From contig NC_079147.1 of the NCBI RefSeq assembly GCF_945859685.1, forward strand, positions 88,714,315 to 88,778,314: DNA of 64,000 nt, written 5' to 3'. Numbering within the stretch: the stretch's first letter is position 1; the number at the start of each line of letters is the position of its first letter. Below the pieces are notes generated by a model. The model searched no databases. It saw only the letters and a list, made by a program, of their open reading frames with translations, and was not told the DNA's origin. Positions 45,249-57,002 of the stretch are shown here, one piece after another. Origin of the DNA: Eupeodes corollae (lineage: Eukaryota > Arthropoda > Insecta > Diptera > Syrphidae). The translations under genes were made by a program, and so were the position numbers.

Positions 45249-45589
45249 TTACACCCGAGCGTCAGTTCTTTGCATTTTTTACATGTTTATGAAACCCCTT
45301 ACCTCGTCACTGGTTCTCCAAAACATTTAAAATTTGTATTCTTATTTAGCCTTTCAATATCATCAAAAAAATGTAAGCTTTCAAACCTTGAAAATTTCAA
45401 AGTTGTATCTACATATGTATTTCATAAGACAATATGTCTTAATGTATGTATATAAGCATTACTGTGGTTGTGAAAAAGTGGAACACCAAGAAATATCGAA
45501 ATCGGGAAACTTTAATTCCAAGACTCTTAACTACAAATTGTGTTTGCAAAATGTTCATATTTTGTATAATGAATTTTAAAATGTCTTTG

Positions 45590-46090
45590 TTGAAGCGGGT
45601 ATCGGTCCATTTTCAATAATGGCGTAGTTTTGCTTGCCAAATGTCAACAGATGGCAGCTTCAAAAGTGACAGCTAGCTGAATAGCGAGCCTTTTAAAGAT
45701 GGAAAATATGTGCATTAAATTCAGAGCATCCGCATTTCATGATGATGAGACTTACTGAACAACATTCGCAAATCGTGCACATTTATTACCAACACAATGA
45801 TTCGGTTCAGGATTGGAGGTGTGCCCATCCACGTTTGAGAATAATTCGTGGAGGGATCTTGGTTTGAGGGCTTATAAAATCTAACTCGTACAATAATTAA
45901 ACCCAAACTACTATCCAATTTTCAACGAAAAATTTTGTTCAGCGATGAAGCTGAATCAGCAGATGAAGACCGATCCATTATCGTGATTGTCAAACATTCA
46001 ATTGATATTTTAATATTTCAAATGACAGCTGAGTTTGACATGTGTCAAATGACAGCGATACCAACTTGAAAGCACGAACTTACTGCCAAA
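45590..46090 (+). mobile_element. Mariner-type transposase remnant 3 (N-terminal trace)
   Basis: Near 45745-45790 a frame reads LTEQHSQIVHIYYQHNDSVQ, matching the HTH start of the insect mariner family also seen at 49426. RCAHPRLRIIRGG follows. FSDEAESADEDRS near 45940 may be the region around the first catalytic Asp after a deletion. Heavily decayed. Confidence 0.5.
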
Positions 46091-46517
46091 TCAATAAATA
46101 TTGGCTAAAAACCCAAATATTTAGCTAAATAACACTTTTGGTGCATCATTCAAATTTCAAACTTAGGAGGTGATATGTGATGCATCGATAACTGAAAGTT
46201 GTTCTGTTAAATTTGTAGCGGTTTCGGGTTGGCTATTGGACAATACTCAAGGTCTGAGAAGGGATTTTCATCAAACAAAAACTGAACCATCTTTCGGTAA
46301 GCTTTTTGTTTTTTTCTGAGGCGTTCTTAATCTACATCAACTGTGTACTTTGGACGAGCCCAAAGTTCAAATAAGTAATTTAAGTCTAAGTCGGTCTAAA
46401 AAAAGGCTGAAATCATTTGAAATATAGAATACTTTCGTTAAATATTTTTGTCAGAATCTATGAACTTGTCAAAACTTTTGATAATTGATAAATTAGCAAA
46501 TTTAAAGACTCAACTTA

Positions 46518-46518
46518 C
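46518..46518 (-). other. 5' splice donor of homeobox exon 1
   Basis: The minus strand reads AAAAAG|GTAAGTTG here, a consensus donor in phase 1 that matches the acceptor at 33552 (TTTATTTCAG|ACCTGCC). Confidence 0.8.
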
Positions 46519-47581
46519 CTTTTTTATGAATTTTCGCAACAGATTTCGCCGTAACACTGGTACTATCGTTCGAGTCACTTTGCTTAGGAACGCACAAGTT
46601 AAGCGGCTGATCATTAGCAATGCTTCCACTATCATCTTCACTTGTCTCACTTAGAGAAGTACTTCGTGTATGACTGCTGCATCTTTCATCGAACCGGCTT
46701 ATTTGTTGAGAGTATTGTTGTTGAAAAGTTTTCAATATAGTTCGAGGTGATTTCATTCGACTTGCATCTACTTCCGATGGAGTTTCCGACTTTAAGCTAA
46801 AAGCCGTCGAAATGAACGGCGACGTTCTGGTATCCAAATCACTCGACGCAAGCTTTGTTGCCTTTCGCCAACCCATAATATCAGCAATGGCATATGGTGT
46901 TGGTCGATTGGGGGGTTTGGCATAGACATGTGGATGCCATGTCGAGTTCATCGATAATGTCGTCAGATCACTGGGTTCTGGAGATGACTTTATCGTGGTA
47001 CTCGACGGTCTGGAGGGTTGAAAACTTATGGGTTTTGGCTTTGCCGGTAACATGTCCTCGACACTCAACTGCCCGTTGCGTTTTAGGCTCCGGTATTTTT
47101 CTCTTTTCCTATCTCCTGCCGTGGGGATGTGGGCATCAAAGGCATTCGACTCGGAGGATGATATCGATCGAGAACTGTTACGCATTTGAAAGGTTAGTGG
47201 GGCAGTTTGTGGACGTTCGGCGTTTAGCAGAGTTGCCAAAGTGTCTTTATTTGTCGGTGGTAGCGACATTGATTGTGCTCCGAAATTCGTGAGAGCAGAA
47301 TTTATATATTTCGCTGGTGGTATTGTCAGAGGGCTTTTATAAACAAACGGATGAACCATTGATTCAGAATCGGTATTATCGACTTCAGTACTTCCTCCTC
47401 CATTAATAATGCCACTAGCGCCACTGATACTGCTTCCACCACTGCAGCCTGTTCTGCCGTTTGTAAGTCTTTCGGTGGAAAATATTTTGTTTTCCTTGAA
47501 GAGAGCTTCTGAATCGAAAATTGGTGCATGTGCTCCACTCACCACATCGGCAACGCTGTCCTTATCCACTTCGGGCATCAT
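46519..47581 (-). CDS. NK7.1: NK-class homeobox gene, coding exon 1 (N-terminal 354 residues)
   Basis: The frame starts MMPEVDKDSV at 47581, directly after an in-frame TAG, and runs 354 codons to a GTAAGT donor at 46518 in phase 1. The donor joins exon 2 to give ...KIHKK-D-LPSKPH. A TTTACTTTCAG sequence just upstream (acceptor, exon start 47599) suggests a further non-coding 5' exon. The protein part is Ser/Pro-rich and mostly disordered. It holds PYAIADIMGW (229-238), an eh1/TN-like repressor motif, and QPLNLCVPK (325-333), which resembles a CtBP-binding PxDLS motif. It also has two HPxVY words (77-81, 216-220) and an acidic SETSEDDSGS before the homeodomain. This architecture fits an NK-type transcriptional repressor. 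The intron to exon 2 is 12,966 bp and full of transposons. The symbol rests on the homeodomain in exon 2; another NK gene cannot be excluded. Confidence 0.83.
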
Positions 47582-47601
47582 CTAAATTATTGACATTGAC
47601 T
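47582..47601 (-). other. Candidate 3' splice site and short 5' UTR before homeobox start codon
   Basis: The minus strand has a T-rich tract, TTTACTTTCAG at 47610-47600, and then an 18-nt leader containing the in-frame TAG that precedes ATG. If used, transcription starts further right, beyond 47.6 kb. Confidence 0.5.
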
Positions 47602-47849
47602 GAAAGTAAATAAAAAAAAAGAAGTTTAAAAAAGTGTAAAGACTTAATTTTTGGTATTTTAATTTCGAGAAAAGCTTAATAAATAATCAACAAATTTTGG
47701 GAAACGAAGTTACTTTGGGGCTTCTAAAAGAATTAAGGTAAGGACTTCTAACACAAATTGTACAATTTTAGTATTTTACTTGTACAGGGTGTTCAGATAA
47801 GAACGATAAGAACCACAAGGTTCGACAGATTGTTAAATTCTTTTAACTT

Positions 47850-48660
47850 ATTGATCATCATCAGTTCAACAAGTCATTTATATTAAGAGAGAAAGATATG
47901 GACTAAGGGTGCAGCCTTGTCGTATTTTTTATCCATTCAAAATTGCTGATTTTGTGTCTTTGTATATGTTTTGAATTAGTTTCCTAAACTTTTGAGTCAT
48001 ACCAAGTCCATATAGCTTGTAAATAAGAGCATCGCGAATCACGGTATCAAAAGTTGCTCTAAAGTCTACAAAAAGAAAGTACATTTTTGTATTTCTTGCT
48101 AGTAATCACTCAGTAATACTTTCTTAGCAAAAATACATGATGAAAGATGGAATATGCAGATCTAAATGCAGCTTGGAAGTCACTTTGTTCAAAGCTATCC
48201 AAACTTTAAGTCGATTCTGGAGTGCAGCTTTGAAAATTTTATATGTGGCATCGACCTCTATAGTTCGATGGGTCATTAATACTACCTTTGCTTTATATGG
48301 GAAGAAAAAGCGCTTGGACTGATCTGGAACTATTCCATCTATAAAAACTTGGTTCATCAATGCAGTCAGCTTTTGGATAAGGTGTTTTGACGCGTAATTA
48401 TGAAATTAAATTGGTATTCGGTCAGCACATGCTGCTTTGCCATTTTTGAGTCCAGCTATAAGTCTTCTTCTTCTGAAAGGGGTGACTCCAGGAGAAGGTT
48501 CATAGAAGCCAAGTGAGCATAGCGAAACTTCGAAGGATTCCTTGGGGTAGGGTTCAAGAATTGTTGAAAATGGTTTCGCAAAATTTTATTTAAAATCTGA
48601 GTTAGAATCCAAAAATGGAGAAGAGCTTATCGCCAGTCTTAACTTTCTTCTTTCTTCAGA
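47850..48660 (-). mobile_element. LINE family F-related remnant (RT)
   Basis: Read leftward, 48480-48420 gives GLKNGKAACADRIPI, then KLTALMNQVFIDGIVPDQSK near 48330. Near 48075-47960 it gives FVDFRATFDTVIRDALIYKL, containing the first catalytic Asp, and YGLGMTQKFRKLIQNIY. KIRQGCTLSPYLF and NINDLLN follow near 47920-47860. It stops before the second catalytic box. Frames are broken. Confidence 0.68.
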
Positions 48661-48669
48661 TTCACAGTA

Positions 48670-49405
48670 TAATTTCTAACTTTCTGTACTTATTGCCTTA
48701 AAAATTCGATTCACTTCCAAGTATAAGTTCTTGACCGTATTTCTAGTGGTTTTTCGAAAAATGTTAAGCCATGTACATATAAGACATAATGCCTTCCTTT
48801 TGTGGAGCTTGCTTTGAACCAGCATTCTTTATAAGCTGTAGCTTGGCTTTTCTTTCTGTAAATTAGTGTCTTCGAACATATAAAAATCGATTGATTCTAG
48901 ATAAAGCAGCACCTCAAACTAACCAGAACTTTTTTAAACTTGAACTGTGTTAACAAAATCTTGTGAGGGTTCTGCTCTCAAGTCTTGTCCTTAAATAATG
49001 TTAGATGAAGCCTGTAAAGGCCAAGGGTAACAAAAATTTGGCTGATCCTTAGAGAGAAGTTATTGAATGATTGCCCTTTATTAGATGACACTTTTTGGTG
49101 TAGAGATTCTTTTATGTATATGTCTTAAATCATTCCTAAAAAGTCCCCTTCAACTTAGAGTGGAGCAAGACATTTTGGGGTAAGAGGTTCGAATAAAGTT
49201 CAGTTTTTTTTCCAAATTACTCGAAAATAATAGTAGAGAAATATTAGAACTCTTTATTTTTGCAATTAATAGATTAAAGCAGAGTCTTTTGAAAACATTG
49301 GGGCTATCAATGTATAACCTGATTATACAGGTTTATTCATTTTGCCATTTCAAAAAATTAGGACTGGAATTTGACATCTGTCAAACTAAGTTGGAAAACC
49401 TATTA
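48670..49405. other. No gene seen
   Basis: Spacer between a LINE and a mariner remnant. No signature was recognised. Confidence 0.3.
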
Positions 49406-49409
49406 TAAT

Positions 49410-50075
49410 TCTTTCAGTTGAAAGTTTGACATTTACGAAAATGGAACGCTTAGCTATCGCACAATGCATACAAATTATTAAAACCTACTTCAAAAATGGT
49501 GATTCTGCCACAGCCACATATCGAGCTTTAATAGGAGATTTTGGTTTACATTATCGTCAAACTACACAAGCAATTGGCAAAATTGTGAAGAAATTTAAAG
49601 AGACTGGATTGGTCACTGTCAGGCCTGTACGTCATCGTTTTGCTCGTACCACTGAAAATATCGATGCTGTGTTTTTTCAACTCACACAATAACTGAAGCC
49701 AGCTGACCATTCACAACGTCGCAGATAGGTCTTGAACAACATGCAATGGACGGCGATTTTTCGAACAAAGTTTTCTCCAGCGACTTACATTTAGAGTTTT
49801 TGGGGCTCTGAAAATCCTCAAGTAATTGAAGAAAGACCATTACATTCACAAAAAGTCACTGTTTGTTGCGCTCTTCCGGTCCGGAGGTATGATTGGACTT
49901 TACTTCTTCGATAACGTCGATGGAACGACTGTCAGCGTCTATTCGGAGTCACATTATAAACCGTTTTATTCCTGGTAAAATGAAAACGCTCTGGAGAATA
50001 TGTGGTTTCAACAACACGGTGCCACAAGCGAGCCAATATGCCTTCATTGCAAGAGACATTTCCTGGTCGCATAAT
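49410..50075 (+). mobile_element. Mariner-type transposase remnant 4, split by a LINE
   Basis: The frame 49441-49690 gives QCIQIIKTYFKNGDSATATY, GLHYRQTTQAIGKIVKKFKE and VRPVRHRFARTTENIDAV, the well-conserved HTH region. LKPADHSQRR, FSPATY and EERPLHSQKVTVCCAL-like pieces follow. Near 50020 CHKRANMPSLQETFPGRIIS corresponds to the block after the second catalytic Asp. It breaks at about 50075, where a family B LINE begins. Confidence 0.78.
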
Positions 50076-51110
50076 TTCTCTTCGTTTCGTTTTCATGAAT
50101 CCCTCCTTTATTGGATTAGTAATTACCTTTCGAAGTCTGAAAACCAAAAATTAAATGCTGATGTGCCCCAGGGCTCTGTTCTATTTCCAACACTCTTTCT
50201 AATTTTTATTAATGATCTCCTGTCTGCAACTTCTAATCCAATACATTGTTTCGCTGACGATAGTACTCTTAGCTTTTCATATACGTTTTCAGATTCACAT
50301 CCCTCTTCTTGCAACTGCTACGACAAAATATTGTAAGCACATTAAATTCCGACCTAAACAGGCGAGATACACCCCTCTTGCCATTATCCATAGATGGCAC
50401 TTGCATTGAGGAAACTGAACATCTCGATATTCTCGGTATGTGTATCACCAACCACCTGTCGTGGAACGATCACAAACGTGATGTCGCCAAAAATGCCGTA
50501 AGATGTTTGGGTTTTCTAAGGCGATGCAAGAAGTTTTTCTCCCTCTCATATCTGGCTGTTATCTACAAAACTTATATACTTCCAAAGCTTGAGTATAACT
50601 CCCATAACTGGGCTATTGCTCCTGCAACTAAATTAAACCTCTTGGACAGTATTGAACGTAGAGAATTTAGATTGATTGGTGATAATACCATCGTAGGATC
50701 ATTTACGTCGCTCGAACATCGTCGTAAAGTTTCCTGTCTCACCCCCTTTTAACGTCATTTTAACGGTTTATGCTCTCTTGAAATAGCCAGCTGCATTCAT
50801 TCCCTTAAACAGTTCAACGGTATTACTCGCGCTTCTAGGATTGCTCATCAGTATACCCTCGAACCCAACTTCGTTCGTAACGTCAAGTACAGAGATTCGT
50901 TCTTTAGCCGTACTACGCGAATGTGGAATTCCTTACCACACTCTGTCTTTCCCAGCCATTGCAATATTCAGGAATTCAAAACCAATGTGCACCGACACCT
51001 CCCGATGCTTGCAAAATTTCGCGTGGTGTTTATTTAAATGATGATGTAGCATTTCACACATAATGCCAACTTTCAAACTTTATAATAAAAAAGAAATATC
51101 ATGATGTAAA
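50076..51110 (+). mobile_element. Family B LINE, 5'-truncated, inserted in mariner remnant 4
   Basis: It begins within the RT at FRFHESLLYWISNYLSKSEN, then DVPQGSVLFPTLFLIFINDL, then CFADDSTLSFSY near 50250, which is the catalytic box. A shift leads to a 147-codon frame (50309-50752) with LDILGMCITNHLSWNDHKRD and the block YKTYILPKLEYNSHNWAIAP. RREFRLIGDNTIVGSFTSLE follows, and a last segment near 50780-51030 has KYRDSFFSRTTRMWNSLPHS. A 3' UTR with an A-rich end follows up to about 51110. This is the best-preserved family B copy. Confidence 0.82.
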
Positions 51111-51129
51111 ACATTTTATTTGTGTTTTA

Positions 51130-53331
51130 TTAATTTCCCACAGGAAGTTATTGCAATTGGTCCGATTTGTCAAATTGAAAATTTTAACATTTCTCAACGT
51201 TTCAAGGTCCCTAGATATGTATTAAGAGTGACGTCCGTACGTTGGCGACGTTTTTTTGTCGTCCATAGGTCAAGAATTAGTAAAGATATCGACTCCAAAT
51301 AAATTTAATTATATAGATAATAATGCAGAAAGATTCAGAAAGGACTCTCGAAAATTGCGTGGGTGGTTTTTTTTTACCAAAGCAATTTTAAAAAAAGGTG
51401 ACAATTTTGGTTGACCCTAAATACCTCACGAATCAATAACGCTAGCGACTTGAAGTAAGTTGTATCTTATGAACTGTTACGGGATACCATTCCACTTAAC
51501 TGTTTTTTTTTACAAATAAAAAAAAACTAAAAAGAAATATTTTTCACTTTTAAAATTTTACGAACAAAAAAAGATTTTATCTCTAAAATATTTTGTACAA
51601 CGAAAAATAACGTTTTTAACATCTGGTGATTTTGAGAAAAATCGAATTGACAGTTTTTTAACAAAAAACTAAAAACCTTTAAGAAGCAGTACAAAAAGCT
51701 CTTAAAAATTGTATTTCAACTCAAATATTTTTTCAAAAATTTGAGATATAGGCTTCCAATTAATTTTGTTTATAGAAAACTTAACTTTCGATTCAATTTT
51801 GAGAAAAATTAAACCGACACTTTTTTATAAAAAAATAAAAATCTAAAAAATGGGGATGCGACCCACACTGATAACTTCCCATCCCGTCTGTCGATTTGTT
51901 TTGCTTAAAAGTTTGTCTATATGTACTAGTATCAATTTTACCAAATTTTATTTTTTATGAAAAAACGGATTGTTGGATTTTTATATCAAAATCATTGAAT
52001 ATCGAAAACAATATTTTCTGTAAAATAAAATAAATTTGAAGCCAATATTTCAAATTTTTGAAAAGATATTTGAGTCGAAAATCAATTTTACCAACTTTTG
52101 TTAAATTTTTTTAGGTTTTTAATTTTTTGTACAAAAACCATCAATTCGATTTTTTTCAAAATTTTAATGAATGTTAACAACAATATTTTTTGAAAGATAA
52201 AAGTAAATTAAAGCCAATATCTCAACGTTTTGAAAAGATATTTGAGTCGAAAATAAATTTTTACCAACTTTTATTATTTTTTTTTTAGGTTTTTATTTTT
52301 TGTAAAAAAACTATCTATTAGATTTTTTTGAAAATTTTACCGAATGTTAAAAGCAATATTTCTTATAAGTTAAAATAAGTTTGAAGCCAATATTTCAAAG
52401 TTTTGAAAAGATATTTGAGTCGAAAATCAATTTTTACCAACTTTTGTTAATTTTTTTTCGGTTTTTAATTTTTTGTAAAAAAACTGTCAATTCGATTTTA
52501 TTCAAAATTTTACTGAGTGTTGACAACAATGGTTTTTGAAAGATAAAAGTAAATTAAAGCCAATATTTCAAAGTTTTGAACAAATATTTGAGTCGAAAAT
52601 CCATTTTTACCAACTTTTGTTATTTTTTTAGGTTTTTATTTTTTGTAAAAAAAGATCAATTCGTTTTTTTCAAAATTTTATCGAATGTTGAAAACAATAT
52701 TTTTTATAAGATAAAATAAGTTTGAAACCTAAATTTCAAGTTTTTGAAAAGATATTTGAGTCGATATTCAATTTTTACCAACTTTGAGTAATGTTTTTTT
52801 TTAGATTTTTATTTTTTATAATAAAAACTGTCAATTCCATTTTTCTCAGATTTCAAAAACATTGTTCTCCGTTGCTTAAAATTATTTTGGAGATGAAATT
52901 ATATTTTAGTCGGTAAATTTTGGAGGAGACATATTTTTTTTTTCAGTTTTTTTGATTTATAAAAACAACCGTTAGATAGATTTTTATCAAAAAATATACT
53001 TCTTTGAGATCACGTTACAGTTTATTATATACAATTTAATTCAAGTCTTTAGCGTGTTGGTTCGTAAGATATTTAGGGTAAAAAAACCACCCACGCAATT
53101 TTCTTGAGAGCCCTTTCTGCATCTTTCAAACAAAATTTATTTGGAGTCGATATCTCTTCTGGTTCTTGACCTATGGAAGACGAAAAAAACGAACGTTCGT
53201 ACACACGCACGCACAGACATTTTTCTAAAAATCTTTAATTTCTACTCTAGGGACCTTGAAACGTCGAGAAATGTCAAAATTTTCAATTTGAAAAATCGGA
53301 CCCATTACAATAACTTCCTATGGGAAGTTAA
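51130..53331. mobile_element. Foldback-like element: long inverted arms with internal tandem repeats
   Basis: The left arm (51130-51430) and right arm (53055-53331) are inverted copies of one another. Shared words in matching order include GGAAGTTATTG, CAAATTGAAAATTTT, ACGTTTCAAGGTCCCTAG, CCATAGGTCAAGAA, GATATCGACTCCAAATAAAT and AATTGCGTGGGTGGTTTTTT. Each tip is itself near-palindromic (TTAACTTCCCATAGGAAGTT). The middle holds a tandem repeat of about 160-180 bp, seen from ATTTGAGTCGA at 52069, 52249, 52411, 52585 and 52753. No protein is encoded. A broken second copy is at 7281-7546 plus 11545-12145. Confidence 0.78.
51960..52860 (+). repeat. Internal tandem repeat of the foldback-like element (~170 bp units)
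   Basis: Five or more units carry the order GATATTTGAGTCGAAAAT, ATTTTTACCAACTTTTG, TTTTTTGTAAAAAAA, TCAATTCGATTTT, AAAATTTTACCGAATGTT and AAGCCAATATTTCAA. Units vary from 162 to 180 bp and are moderately diverged. Confidence 0.8.
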
Positions 53332-53335
53332 AAAT

Positions 53336-55595
53336 TAAAAACATTTGTTGGAACCATTCAAATTCTGAAAAATTAATTTTTAGTTTTCTGTAGATACGTT
53401 TTCGGAATTCCTTTTCTTACCTATAACTCCTGTAAAATTACATCCACAATACATTTCGAAAAAGTAAAAAAATGCCTACACAACATATACCTACTCTCAT
53501 TAAGGAAATGAATAAGAACATTTAACAAATCATTTATAACATAATACATAAACTCCAACAGAATACTAAATTTGAAAGATCAATTACTCATACACAAATA
53601 ATACAATATACTTAAATTGAATACTAAAATATTTCACAACGTTATAAATATAAAGTCATCAAATCAAATAATAAAATCATCATCATTGAAGATACTTAAA
53701 AACCATTTAACAGAAATTCATACATTTATATTTATAGAAGCTCTTCTTCGTCTTTTTTATGACATAAATAATCTACCCTTACTTTTCACAAAAGAACACA
53801 CACACACACACATACTCGTATATAACATCACTTTCTGTGAATTAAAAGCAAATCAGAGAATTTGTCACCCTAAAGGCATCATACAATAACTATTTCGTGC
53901 TTAATCTAAACCCCATTGTTTGATGTTTTCAAATTACAGCCTCCGGATCCGTATCCTGACAAAAAGCATAAGAATCCAACACAACACAAGAAAAGAATAA
54001 AATGAAACATTAACTATAGACGAATAAAATACACACACACACACAACATACACGAGGACAACACACAAACATGCAAACAAAAATACCTCCTGGGCCACAA
54101 ATCACTTCAATTCCAAGTGATTAACTAACACACATGTGTCACCCTTAAATGCAAAATACACAATAAAACAACTTACTGAGATTGAGCACGTCTGGCAATG
54201 CTGCCGCTTCATCGATTTTGCCCATCGCTACAATAATATTAATAACATTACATTTCAGAGCAACTCACTCTCACTCTCACCCTCGTCCTTAAATTCATCT
54301 CTGCAGCTATCACTAGCCGCCGCCACCGCACCGCGCCGCACCGCTTTTCCGTGAGCAGGAGAAACAAGAGCTGCACCAGAAGTAGCAGCACAACAGTAAC
54401 TGAACTTATATACTCTGGCAACCACCCCACCCCCACATGGACTCCTTCCCTTTTAAACGTTCCACCATTCTGGGAGAGACTCCATCAAGCTCCGCCAACT
54501 GACAACAATTTAACTCAATTTTCTATACAACTTGGCAGTCGTTTCGATCCAACTAACAACACGACACGAGCGACGCCATCACCGCTGCCGCCGCACCACC
54601 AACGAGGATGATGATGGGGCAACATGACACCCTCATCAAACCCTCTTGATTTTCACATTGCCTGAAGGCATACTCGTACACATAACCAGGAATTTGGGTG
54701 GTCCTGCTCCTCATCATCATCATCATCATCATCGTCGTTCTCGTCCTCGTCATTCACGTTAAAATCCTGTGTTGCTTTCCTTGAATACGGCGGCGCGCGG
54801 CGGGTGGTGGCGGCGAACAAAACGTGCACGCTAAAGACTAAACTGACATTTGTAGCACACAAGCGACCCCCAATAAATGGAATATCTAGGTATTCACGGA
54901 ATCGTGCTTCATAAGCACAAACAGCAGTAGCAGTTAGCAGAAGCAGCATCGTAATATAGTATCCTAACCACCCCCATTCCATTGTATGCCAACAGTTCTA
55001 CGAGTAGTTCCAGAGAAACCAAAGCCCACACCACTTGATCATCCAACAACCTTTATATCATCATTATTATCATCCCTTATGGGTTATGGGTTGGCTGGCT
55101 TTGGATTTGGATCTGGGTCTGGATCTGGATCGGGATTGGGGTACTATAGCTTGATGGTTTGGCTTATAGCAGCAGGAGAGTTGTCGTCATTTAAACATTG
55201 TTGCTTTGGCAATAAGTTGTGTCTCGTGTCGTATATTATTGAAGGAACAAAAAAAAAAAAAATCTCAAGGAGAGCCGAATGGTGGGGTTGTGTTGTGCTG
55301 GGTGAGAAGAGAAGGAAGGATTTGGAAAATCACTTACTTTTATGGGGCAGTGATGTTATATTACGTAAGAAAGGAGCTGTTGTAACATTAATTGGTCCTT
55401 ATTTATTTTAAATAGGAGGAGTGTTACACCGAACCCGTTTATTAAGTTCTGCCTTAATCGAGACAAGAACATCTCATGTTTTTAGAAGTTCACGTCACGA
55501 CCAGTTTTCAAGTTCAAAAACTTTATTCGATCTTGATCGACAACTGCAGCCAAACTAGCAGCCAAAGAATGGCGTTACCAAATCTAACAATATTG
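53336..55595. other. Upstream homeobox region, no gene seen; microsatellites
   Basis: Largely free of recognisable transposon coding DNA. It has (CA)n runs at 53798-53810 and 54031-54043, (CAT)n at 54713-54733, and a GGATCTGGATCTGG-like run at 55112-55138. GC-rich stretches lie near 54310-54350 and 54785-54815. It lies upstream of coding exon 1 and could contain the promoter or a 5' UTR exon of the homeobox gene. No such exon can be proven from sequence. Confidence 0.4.
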
Positions 55596-55599
55596 TTAA

Positions 55600-56015
55600 A
55601 TTCGTACCTTGTGCCCATTCATAAGTCGGGTCCAAAAAAATATTGAAATTTATAGAGGTAATTAGACACTATCTTCAATTACAAAGTTATTTGAAAGCTT
55701 AGTGAAAAAGAAGCTAGATTTTCTTACGCCTAAATATTTCGCTGCAGAACAGCACAGTTTTATTAGTGGTAGATCTACGGCGACTAATTTAACTTATTTT
55801 ACATCATTTCAGGAAGGCATTTTATTCAGTGAACCTCCTAAGACTAAAAAAAGCTTGAAATATTTGGATGCTTCGTTGGTTATCATATCCCACTGGAAGA
55901 ACTCAACAAGTTCAGATAAATAACGTATTCTCTATCTACGTATGCTGAATGTCAGGTGTTCCCCAAGGAAGCCATCTTGGTCCACTTCTTTTTATTATTT
56001 TTACTGATGATATTA
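55600..56015 (+). mobile_element. Family D LINE remnant
   Basis: Frames give LVPIHKSGPKKY near 55608 and KKKLDFLTPKYFAAEQHSFI followed by SGRSTATNLTYFTSF (55702-55810). A deletion brings in SGVPQGSHLGPLLF near 55950. It has the same motif order as the copy at 8437-11100. Confidence 0.7.
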
Positions 56016-56029
56016 TTACAGTGATGTTC

Positions 56030-57001
56030 AAATGGTAGACATGTGCACTCAAGAGGACACAAGCGTCCACAGGTTTTTCTCAAAACCCACCTCCGTCTAT
56101 CAACTCCTACTCTCACCTCCCCGCGGTGAAAATCGGGTGCCTAGTACCTCAACTGGAGTTTGGGTTCCAACCCCAGTGAAAAGTTGTTGGGGGCAGCAAA
56201 CGAGAGAGGGGGGAGAGATGTTTCCACTTAGGAACCTCTCCTTATACAGAATTGTCGAGATAGAATCAACGGCGGCATCTACAGTTCCATTAAGGTTCAA
56301 CTACTTAATGAACACCTAATAGGGCTTCTACGAATTATTCGCAACCCAGGCCTATAAGGAGCATTCTATCCGGCTTCCCGTCCTTGGAGTTATATTAAGG
56401 ATCTGGCCCTCCAGCTTTCATAGTTGCGGAGCACCAACAAGCCTCTGATACGGACGGATTTACTGCTGACAACCCAAGCAAACGAAATAAGGACAACGAA
56501 CTTCGGATATGTACGTGGAATGTTAGGTCCCTTAACAAACCACGTGCAGCTGAACAATTAGCAGAAGCCGTAAACTGCTGCAAGGCATATATTACCGCCA
56601 TCCAAGAAGTGCGATGAGATGGACCGGGCAAACGCAAACTAAAAGACTGCGATATATACTACGGCGACTGCTACCGAGAACAAAGACAGCGGCTATTTGG
56701 GTGTGGATTTGTTGTTGAAACTAGACCCAGGCAAAAAGTCTTGAGTTTCAACAGTGTGAGCGAGCGCATTACGACAATCCGCATCAAGGCTAAATTCGCC
56801 AACATAAGCCTAATATGCGCGCATGCCCCAACAGAGGAGAAAGATGAAGACACCAAAGACATATTCTTCGAGCTTTTGGACAAGACATATGAGCAGTGCC
56901 CTGGCTATGACATTAAAATTGTCTTAGGAGATTTTAATGCCAAGCTAGGAAGAGAAGACATCTTTGGTGGGATAATCGGGAGATACAGCCTGCACTTACT
57001 A
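56030..57001 (+). mobile_element. RTE-clade LINE, 5' part with endonuclease
   Basis: A leader region (56030-56450) precedes an APE-type endonuclease frame. RICTWNVRSLNKPRAAEQLA starts near 56506, and AYITAIQEVR is followed by TGA where the family has Trp. CGFVVETRPRQKVLSFNSVS is next, then ISLICAHAPTEEKDEDTKD near 56802, and IKIVLGDFNAKLGREDIFGG near 56910, the GDFN active-site motif. These are the hallmarks of insect RTE endonucleases, often mislabelled craniofacial development protein 2. It stops at GRYSLH near 56994, where the 3' end of an opposite RTE copy begins. Confidence 0.8.
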
Positions 57002-57002
57002 A

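Noticed and set aside
46894..47292. Plus-strand 132-codon frame
   Set aside because: It is antisense to homeobox exon 1.
54136..55411. Several short frames on both strands
   Set aside because: They follow simple repeats (CAT, GGATCT, CA) and have no domain or splice support.
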